From Carettochelys insculpta (lineage: Eukaryota; Chordata; Testudines; Carettochelyidae), in contig NC_134138.1 of assembly GCF_033958435.1 (NCBI RefSeq), forward strand, positions 185,229,298-185,293,297: DNA of 64,000 bases. The letters are read 5' to 3'. Below, piece after piece: positions 58,436 through 64,000 of the stretch; within the stretch, counting starts at the first letter, position 1; every line of letters starts with the position of its first letter. The notes beneath the pieces are model-generated. The model worked only from the letters and a program-made list of their open reading frames with translations. It made no database searches and was not told the origin of the DNA. Made by a program: the position numbers and the translations under genes.

Positions 58436-59248
58436 CAAGGTACAACTCTCTGCAAAGCACTGTACTTTGTGTAGGATGTGTTTGATACTTAAAAGCACAT
58501 TTCAGAAGAAAGTGGCACTTCAGTGGCTCAAGAGACTTTGGGTGTACAAAGGCTGGAGAGGGGAAAATTACAGCAGACACTTCAGATGTTTTCATTATTT
58601 TTATCTCTGGTTTCTTAATATTTCCCAGAATTGATATCTGGGAGCACTAACCCCTCCCTGTGTCTACACGTGCCCCTTCCTTTCAAAAGGGACATATTAA
58701 CGAGCGGGTTCAAAAGATGCTAACGAGGTGCTGCAATGAATATGCAGCGCCTCACCAGCATAATGGTAGCCGTGGCGATTCGAAAGTGCGGCTTTTCGAA
58801 TCACGTGCTGCCCGTGGAGACAGGACCTTCCAAAAGTACCCCCCCGGTTTTTGAAAGCTCTTCTTCCTATCTAGTGATCGGAAGAAGGGCTTTCGAAAAC
58901 TGAATTGCCACGGCCGCCATTATGCTGATGAGGTGCTGCATATTCATTGCAGTGCCTCATTAGCATCTTTCGAACCCACTCATTAACATGCCCCTTTCTA
59001 AAGGAAGGGGCACATGTAGAAACAGGGACGGGGTTAGTGCTCCCAGATGTCAATTCTGGGAAATATTAAGAAACCAGAGATAAAAATAATGAAAATGTCT
59101 GAAGTGTGTGCTGTAATTTTCCCCTCTCCAGCCTTTGTACACCCAAAGTCTCTTGAGCCACTGAAGTGCCACTTTCTTTACCAATGTCCTTTTAAGTATC
59201 AAACACATTCTACACAAAGTACAGTGCTTTGCAGAGAGTTGTCCCTTG
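58436..59248. repeat. 813-bp inverted repeat (two arms of about 400 bp)
   Basis: Bases at x and 117684-x are complementary across the whole interval. Checked pairs include CACTAACCCC at 58645-58654 with GGGGTTAGTG at 59030-59039, and GCAAAGC at 58452-58458 with GCTTTGC at 59226-59232. The sum is the same at both ends of the arm, so there is no net indel. Outer arms (58436-58650 and 59034-59248) are not MITE sequence; the inner part (58651-59033) is a foldback MITE. The open frames 58389-58595 (-) and 59047-59394 (+) mirror each other for this reason and are not genes. Confidence 0.9.
58651..59033. mobile_element. Foldback Harbinger-type MITE at the centre of the inverted repeat
   Basis: The left CCCTGTGTCTACACGTGCCC and the reverse complement of the right CCCTGTTTCTACATGTGCCC form the TIR, continuing inward through CTTTCAAAAGG / TTTAGAAAGG, GATGCTAACGAGGTGCTGCA / GATGCTAATGAGGCACTGCA and ATGGTAGCCGTGGC / ATGGCGGCCGTGGC. 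It is similar in design to the 11457 element. Confidence 0.75.
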
Positions 59249-60076
59249 GTTTTTTTGTTTTCATTTTATTTTGGTTTGGTTTTGTGGGTCCCCACTTTCG
59301 GCATTTAGACTGTCAAAGTGGGGAGGCAGCCCTGATAGTTTTCAAGGTAATAAACTCATTAGAGCTGGTTTTCACAGTGTCCTGTTGTTCTTGAATCACC
59401 GGGGACTTATGGGGGGGCACCTGCTAATGCCTGTCATCATGACGGCTGCCATGTGTGAGCACTGCTGTCTCCATGCTGGCTTGGGCCACTCCCAGCTCAT
59501 CTGGGCTGCTTTTCAAGCATGTACCTAACTCCCCAATTCGCTGTGTAAGGACCCTCAGTGCCTAATTCAGACATCACACCTCTCATCAGCACTGAAGCAA
59601 CAGTCAGAACTCAACCTGACCTGTTGCCATTGTTACTCCATCAGCCTTACTCTACTTTCAAGCCCATCTCTCAAGGAAGACACTAAGATGTCCATTACTT
59701 GCTTCCTGGACACTGCCTTTCACCAAAACCCAAAGTAACAAATGTCAGGAATGACTGATAGTGATTACAGAGAAAATGGAGAGATTAAGGCTTGTTTTGC
59801 TGTCTCTTCTGAATTAAATCTACATCAAATGAGTACAAGAGGCAAGAGATATCCAATGACCAACAAAAATATTAATAAAATTAACACGCCCCCTACGATT
59901 TCACGGGTTTATGATAGCAACAGAAATTATTTCTCATTTCAAGTTTATGTCTAACTTTTAGAACCATCTGCCCCAGTGACTGATGTAAGACAGTCTAACA
60001 GTATCTTTTGTGCACTGTGTCAAAACAGGATACTTGGCAAGTTTTTGACTGACAAACTTACTGTGTTCTTTTGCAG
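59249..60076. other. No gene seen
   Basis: Unique-looking; T-rich just after the inverted repeat. Confidence 0.4.
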
Positions 60077-60123
60077 CTCTGCATCATCCTAAGCTATGGC
60101 CAACGTGGTTGGACATGTGACAG
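60077..60123 (+). other. Candidate 47-bp exon with a possible start codon
   Basis: The acceptor GTGTTCTTTTGCAG precedes 60077 and the donor ACAG|GTAAGAG follows 60123. Within it, AAGCTATGGCC places an ATG at 60095 with G at +4, giving MANVVGHVT before the donor. This could be a first coding exon of an unidentified gene, a noncoding exon, or chance. Confidence 0.22.
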
Positions 60124-63100
60124 GTAAGAGACCTGGGAAGTTTAGATGAGAAAATTATTATATTGAACAGTACCAGACAGCATGAGCTTTTGTGACAGTA
60201 AATGTGAATGGGATTTCCTGGAGGATGATTAAGGCAAATTGCACAACAGCAGTTATGCAAAGTGCAGCTTTTTGAAACTTCACCCTGTGTAACTGAGTAG
60301 TGATTTCCTTTACTGTAGGTCAAAGATTACAGACTCAAACTGTATGAAGGAACAGCTGAATTGTCTCAAGGTTATTCTCATGCCTGATCTGAAACCTGAC
60401 ACAAACTGGTAACCAGAAGAGCTAACCCAGTTGAAGGGTTTGACAGATTGACACCTACCAAAGCCCCTCATGGGAGCGGAGAGTGATGTTTGGTATGCTT
60501 CAGCACACAAGTAGGCTTCTTTTTAGGTTGTTCTCCATGATATTTTTACCCCTAGAATAAACAGACTGCTGTTTGAAGGCTGTTTGGCAACTGGTGTATA
60601 CTATTGCAGCGCCTGAAAAAGGTCAACCACAGATGCTTGAAATAGGTCAGACCTGCTGTGGAAAATCACAGCGAGGTGCAGAGAGAGTACAAGCCTAAAC
60701 TCTGGATCTGGAAGGAGAGTGTCACAAGTCTCATCCCAAAAGAGGTGATGCCTAGAAAGCCTAAAACCTCAAGTGAGCATTCTAAAGGAAGACCAGGGTT
60801 GGAAGGTCTCAAAGAATGAGCATGCATACAGCTACTGCCATCAGCTATGGAACTGAAGCCGTATTCAGCTAAGGAAGCAACATTGATCTATCAAGGCAGA
60901 ACATGGTTCCCCTCAAGAACCATATTTATGAGTGAACTTAAGCATGTGGTTATGAACTAGGACATATGAAAGCCACCAGAACCAATCAGCTAATGTTACT
61001 GAGAGATGAAAACCATGAAAAATTACAAGTTAGCATTTGCCTTTACAGCCACAGGAAATTTGTGGTGTAGCATGAATTGAAAAGCCAGCACAAATATAGG
61101 TCTGATTTTGGCTAGCTCAGAAAAAGGTAGTTTTTGAACCAACTCTAACATTCAGACTGTGGTTCTCTAAAGAAGCTAATGAAAGCCTAGTGACAAGATA
61201 AACAACAAGGTTGGGGACCCATACGTGGCCTTGAAGACAAATTGTTAGCTTTCAGACCATGCTCCAAAGTACACTAGGGCTTCTAAGGAAGAGTGGATTG
61301 AGGCATCATAATTAAGGGTCGGGGGATCATGGTTCTGCTTCCTTTGGTGGCTTTAAGTTTAACAGGATCTCTGATATTAGATTGGCTATATTGTGAAGAA
61401 TTCTGGGTGGTAGAGTTCTCGTTTTTGTTAATATTTATTTTGTTTTCTTCTGTCTTTCATGTGCCTAGAAGGTGGGTACTTTTAATAAAACACCAGAGGC
61501 TGAAGTGATGTTGCCTGTTGCTTCCTTAGAAGCTGTAAAATCCTGAACGGTTTAATTTTCTGAAAGATTTAATAAAGGAAGTGTCAAAAAAAGAAGAGAA
61601 GGCTCTCTCTCTCTCACTCTCTCTCGCTCGCTCTCTTTTGTGTCCCTGTAATACTGTTCCTAAAAGGAGCTCGTTTGGCGAGCCTCTCCCAATCCACTGT
61701 GATACCATGATTCAGGAATCAAACTGGTCTACTTACCACGGTATTAGATTTAGATGAGTGGGCTTCTGTATTTTCTTGTCTAGTCAGTCCCTTACATTTT
61801 CCTTGAAGGTAGAATGATTTGCTTGCCTTGCCCTTTGAGGATTTGCGTAGGGGACTGCTTTTGCCTGCCCCTCTTTACCTGAAGGGATGAATTTTATGGT
61901 GATTCTTCACTTGTTTTGTTTTGCTAGTTATTATGGGTGTGAGGACTGTGACCAGACACCCTAGGGAATACCCTGAACAGCAGCCAGACCAGGGAGGGTT
62001 TGTTTGCCTTAGCATGCCTGCAAGAGCCCAGAAGACAGACTCTAATCGACCAGTTTACAACAGGCTAAAAGCCAGAAGCCACAAGCCTCTTCTACTAGTT
62101 CAAAATACATACTTGACCAGCATATAAATCTGTCCCCTCCTCACTTCACTGTGTTGCATTGCCCATCACTTCTGACAGTGAGCACAGCAAGAGAGATAAG
62201 AGTAGTGAACCAAGGGGAACAGTTACAGGTGAGATGAAATAACTTAATTGAAGATTTCTTGGTCAAATGAGGGCAGATCTCACTCCACAGTTATATTTTG
62301 TTCATATAAAATACTGGATGAGAGGCATTTTTATTAATTTGAAATTATGAGGAGGATGGTCAACTCCTGAAGTCTACCAGCAAATTGATTATTTGTAGCC
62401 TTTGAACTACTTCCTAGAAAGCGTGAGTCCATGTAATTACGCAGCCTTGTGTATGTCTGCTGACTTGTAGTGTAACTTGCTTACCCTTTTCAGTGAACTA
62501 CTGTGGACACATCACCTGTGTTGTGATCTTGGCAGCTTGCAAGCAGGGCAGAACTGGCCTGACAATTAGTGGGAAAGGAGACATTCTCAGAACACCTGGG
62601 TGCTGTGGGAAATGAAATTCTTCCTTCTTAGTTAGGTACTTCATCAATTAAGTGAACTTGATCCTCATTTTACATCTCATGTGAAAGCACATGCCATATA
62701 GAGTCAGAATTTTAAGGTATCTAATTGCTGGCACAGACACCCACAAATGCAGAGCAGCCCACCCTGTAAGTTTATCCAGTAGATGACCTAGCACAGCATA
62801 AAGCGCCAGTTTTCTTTCCCTATGTGTTTTGTTAAGGTGTCAAGATATACTACCCTTAATGGACAAACATACCCTTAGGAATTCATATACCACAACACTA
62901 TCATACTGTCAGCACTTACTCAGGACTTCACAAATGTCTGGCCCCTCCTCACCAGCCAGATGCCCAAACAACCACCTTCGTGTCCCAGAAGACCACTTTG
63001 GAAGTAGCCACTGCCATCCCCATGGCCACGTCACTGGTCTCAGCATCACAGGTGTAATGGGCCAGGTTCCATGCCACTGGAATGGAGACTCTGCAGACAC

Positions 63101-63849
63101 ATTCATATATTGCTTCTCCATGGTACCAGCAAGTCCTAACTGGAATCCCTCCGCATCCTCCAGCCCCCACATGAGTGAACAATACTCAACCCAGATGCAC
63201 GTCACTGAGGAGCCGGCAGAGAGTCACCACAAAAGGGCTTTTCACTCTGACAGGATCACACAGAGGTGAAAGTAAGCTGGTACACTCCAGTGAGGCACTG
63301 CAGCAAGAAGAAGCAGTCAGGGGCTCTTAGCTACTGCTGCTCCCAGCCTGGTTCCCTGGGCTTCCTTAGTGCTAAGCTGCAGGCAACCAGGCAGGTAAAA
63401 GAGGCTGTCTGGGATTGTACACCCCACCCCCAACCACACACACCAGTCTGAGTCTGCTGAGCCCTCAGTGCTGTTTCCTACTGCCATAGATGGGGACCAT
63501 GAAGCTGCCCTGCTGCATTGCCTAGAAAGAGTCAGAGCCAACAGTCCCTACTCCACAGGTGCAGGAAGAGATGCACAGCTCCCCACTTTCATCTCACGTC
63601 ATAGGGTACCAGACACAGGCCACATTTAGTGGTGGCTTTTGTGCTCAGCCAGAATGATGCCACACTGCAGGACATTTTGGGGAGAAAGGAGTATGCGATA
63701 GGGCTCAGGAGTATGGTGGGACATCAGGATCACTCCTATTGTATACGCTGCATGAGCTGTGGCAAGCTGTATGGGTAAGACAGGCTATTGCTACAATGAA
63801 TGCTAGGCAGGACCATGGCGCTGAGCTCAACTGCAAACACAATCACAAG
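60124..63849. other. No gene identified in about 3.7 kb
   Basis: A CT-rich microsatellite lies at about 61601-61638. The 146-codon open frame at 62829-63269 (+) has no recognisable motif and unremarkable composition. Part of 63300-63850 may belong to the Harbinger remnant that follows. Confidence 0.4.
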
Positions 63850-64000
63850 AATGGCCATGCTGTACAGATTGTGTCATGAGCTTCTTGAATGGATACCCAT
63901 CCACACAGAGTTTTGCAGGTTGGCACATCCCACGTGTACTTGGAGTTGTGGATGGAATGCACGTCCACGTTAGGAAGCCCAAGCATAGATGCACGTGCTA
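63850..64000 (+). pseudogene. Second Harbinger transposase remnant, cut by window end
   Basis: From about 63860 one frame reads FLNGYPSTQSFAGWHIPRVL, then GVVDGMHVHVRKPKHRC. GFP.VLGVVDGTHV.I..P is the signature around the first catalytic Asp of PIF/Harbinger transposases. The residue after DG is Met rather than the usual Thr. Upstream sequence has stops in the corresponding frame. It is a different lineage from the 30.6-32 kb transposase (GVVDGMHVHV versus GALDGTHIPI). The rest lies beyond the window. Confidence 0.55.

Noticed and set aside
58389..59394. Two similar small ORFs on opposite strands (MKTSEVSAV / MKMSEVCAV)
   Set aside because: Their similarity comes from the inverted repeat; neither has other coding evidence.
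62829..63269. 146-codon plus-strand open frame
   Set aside because: No motif recognised, overlapping open frames in other phases, no splice or promoter signals tied to it.

Overview
This is vertebrate nuclear DNA, most likely from a turtle (probably a cryptodire). The reasons are a CR1 LINE whose 3' end has the characteristic TTCTTATG octamer tail, several copies of a tRNA-derived SINE of the tortoise Pol III type, and a dense set of PIF/Harbinger-derived elements whose ends read roughly GGCTACGTCTACAC. There are no operons, bacterial gene layouts or CRISPR arrays. The species call is inference; the repeats themselves are seen directly. The window is gene-poor and built mostly from transposable elements of different ages, several nested in one another.

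Layout. 1-4.1 kb: unique sequence with a broken non-LTR tail, a small MITE and a tandem duplication. 4.14-5.16 kb: a CpG island, the best candidate host promoter, followed by a SINE and a possible 49-bp exon (5701-5749). 8-13.4 kb: MITEs, a minisatellite-bearing repeat and CR1 scraps. 13.76-14.69 kb, 16.37-16.86 kb and 20.54-21.02 kb: mariner/Tigger-like elements with minisatellite cores. 18.2-19.5 kb: a truncated MITE, a LINE scrap, and a 703-bp deletion derivative of Harbinger. 25.9-27.2 kb: a decayed hAT transposase.

28.2-32.3 kb: a 4,134-bp PIF/Harbinger element with terminal inverted repeats and a 3-bp target duplication (AGT). It carries two convergent genes, a Myb/SANT-like DNA-binding protein (+, two exons, apparently intact) and a DDE transposase (-, two exons, several disabling lesions). 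In this superfamily the two proteins are thought to act together to recognise and move the element and its MITEs. The 18.76-19.46 kb derivative keeps both ends of the same family.

42.2-45.1 kb: a young, 5'-truncated CR1 with an 886-codon open endonuclease/reverse-transcriptase frame, inserted into an older CR1 so that the two reading frames fuse. 47.0-48.1 kb: a probable solo LTR (TG...CA, TSD TATGC) splitting a mariner-like repeat whose uninterrupted relative lies at 54.9-55.2 kb. 53.8-54.4 kb: a hAT element inside a SINE, with an 8-bp target duplication. 58.4-59.2 kb: an 813-bp near-perfect inverted repeat centred on a MITE. 63.85-64 kb: the start of a second Harbinger transposase remnant, cut by the window end.

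No host protein-coding gene could be identified with confidence. Two possible splice-bounded exons (5701-5749 and 60077-60123) are recorded as candidates only. The most notable content is the Harbinger element with its derivative and the inverted repeat; neither is a demonstrably new type of system.
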